A DNA stretch of 5,950 nt. Origin: Actinomycetota bacterium. GTDB taxonomy: Bacteria > Actinomycetota > Humimicrobiia > Humimicrobiales > Humimicrobiaceae. Shown here in pieces: positions 5,257-5,950 of the stretch (positions within the stretch are counted from its first letter, which is position 1; each line of letters opens with the position of its first letter). The stretch is from NCBI GenBank assembly GCA_023379515.1, contig JAMCQQ010000142.1, positions 1 through 5,950 on the forward strand, read 5' to 3'. Under the pieces are notes generated by a model. That model saw only the letters and a list, made by a program, of their open reading frames with translations, made no database searches and was not told the DNA's origin. The position numbers were made by a program, and so were the translations under genes.

Positions 5257-5950
5257 TTATTCAATTTTAATAGGATATTCTCCAAATTCCCTACCTGATT
5301 TAATCATTGCCATAAAATTTTCAGGTGGTACACCTTTATGAATAATATTACTGGATGAAAGAATATGACCGCCTCCAGGACTTGCTTTTTTAATACACTC
5401 TTTTACTGCCAATCTAACATCTTCTGGCTTTCCAAAGGTTAATAAATGAGCACAATCAATATTTCCATGTACAGTTATCTTTTTACCATAAATTTTCTTT
5501 ACTTCTCCAATATCCATTCCGGCCGCTGGTTCAATAGGGTTCAAGCTATCGATACCTGAATTAATTATTATATCAATTATCGGCCATATATTTCCGTCAC
5601 AATGCTTCAAAAAAGGAGCTCCTCTATCTTTAGCAATATTTATTACCCTTTGCAGCCCGGGAAGACAGAATTCTTCAAAATGATGGATAGACATGAAAGG
5701 TCCGCTCTTACTACAATAATCTTCACCATCAATTATTGCATCTGCTCCAATTTCCAGTGCAATTTTCTCTTGTTCTGAAAAGTAGTCAGTCACCAGATTT
5801 ATCAAACGTTTTATAGCAACAGGATTTACAATATAATCCATGAGCATATTCTCAAATCCACGGATAAGGCTTGGATATAAAAATGCCTGCCAAACTGCAA
5901 AAATAACAGCTTTTTCACCTTTAAACATTTTAACTGCAGTTTTAAGTGTT
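5257..5950 (-). CDS. URO-D superfamily protein, probable corrinoid-dependent methyltransferase-like (5' end beyond window)
   Basis: This is the C-terminal part of a uroporphyrinogen decarboxylase-domain protein. The frame stays open to the right edge, adding residues TLKTAVK before the Met at 5928. That Met is therefore internal, and about a third of a typical 330-370-residue protein is outside. Numbering from this Met, recognisable segments are WQAFLYPSLIRGFENMLMD (13-31), the ADAIIDGEDYCSKSGPF strand (62-78), KHCDGNIWPIID (108-119), LNPIEPAAGMDIG (129-141), the HGNIDCAHLL strand (154-163) and GGGHILSSSN ending in GVPPENF (185-205). The family includes heme-pathway HemE and the MtaA/CmuA methyl-transfer enzymes. 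The GNIDC and VPPEN style is that of the methyltransferase-like members in anaerobes. H109 and C110 are adjacent, so the canonical H-x-C zinc motif of MtaA is not present. Substrate and partners are unknown. Confidence 0.85.
   Translation of the reverse strand, partial: TLKTAVKMFKGEKAVIFAVWQAFLYPSLIRGFENMLMDYIVNPVAIKRLINLVTDYFSEQEKIALEIGADAIIDGEDYCSKSGPFMSIHHFEEFCLPGLQRVINIAKDRGAPFLKHCDGNIWPIIDIIINSGIDSLNPIEPAAGMDIGEVKKIYGKKITVHGNIDCAHLLTFGKPEDVRLAVKECIKKASPGGGHILSSSNIIHKGVPPENFMAMIKSGREFGEYPIKIE

Noticed and set aside
4827..5950. Reading the two URO-D pieces as halves of one split gene
   Set aside because: On the minus strand the C-terminal piece comes first and the N-terminal piece second, and the first piece extends past the window edge. 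Two separate paralogues fit better.
1..5950. CRISPR array, tRNA, rRNA or riboswitch
   Set aside because: No regularly spaced repeats, cloverleaf-like segments or conserved RNA motifs were found by eye.

Overview
The window is AT-rich DNA (my impression by eye, not computed). It comes from a bacterium that I cannot place with confidence. A DUF3048 (YerB-type) exported protein, an M23-type cell-wall protein, a NikR metal regulator, an Ldh2-type dehydrogenase and a uroporphyrinogen-decarboxylase (URO-D) superfamily protein together suggest an anaerobic, Gram-positive-like or deep-branching uncultured lineage. This is inference from gene content only.

Left part (1-3537) is a run of intact genes. 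nikR (44-475, +) converges on a DUF3048 protein gene (497-1510, -). A 19-bp tandem duplication sits exactly at their shared 3' end. A divergent intergenic region of 242 bp holds a good promoter for the DUF3048 gene, with a palindrome over it, and a cluster of GATAAT hexamers. After it come an Ldh2/malate-lactate dehydrogenase family gene (1753-2838, +) and a membrane-anchored or secreted M23-like protein (2968-3537, +). The M23-like gene has its own promoter placed so close to the ATG that the mRNA is probably leaderless.

Middle part (3538-5193) is a gene graveyard. It holds a C-terminal remnant of an IS91-family transposase (3739-4089, +), about 330 bp with no recognisable gene, and a 36-bp nested inverted repeat (4417-4452). 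These are followed by the N-terminal domain of a tyrosine recombinase cut off before its catalytic domain (4529-4792, +). The recombinase reading frame overlaps the start of another broken reading frame. Last comes a minus-strand N-terminal remnant of a URO-D family gene whose similarity runs through three reading frames (4827-5193).

Right part (5257-5950, -) is the C-terminal two-thirds of an apparently intact URO-D family protein that runs off the window edge. The broken copy lies just downstream of it, so this was probably a tandem pair of paralogues.

No complete, coordinated new system is visible. The most useful observations are the unannotated URO-D pseudogene, the M23-like protein with intact zinc ligands but Asn in place of a catalytic His, the leaderless promoter, and the nested inverted repeat beside the recombinase remnant.
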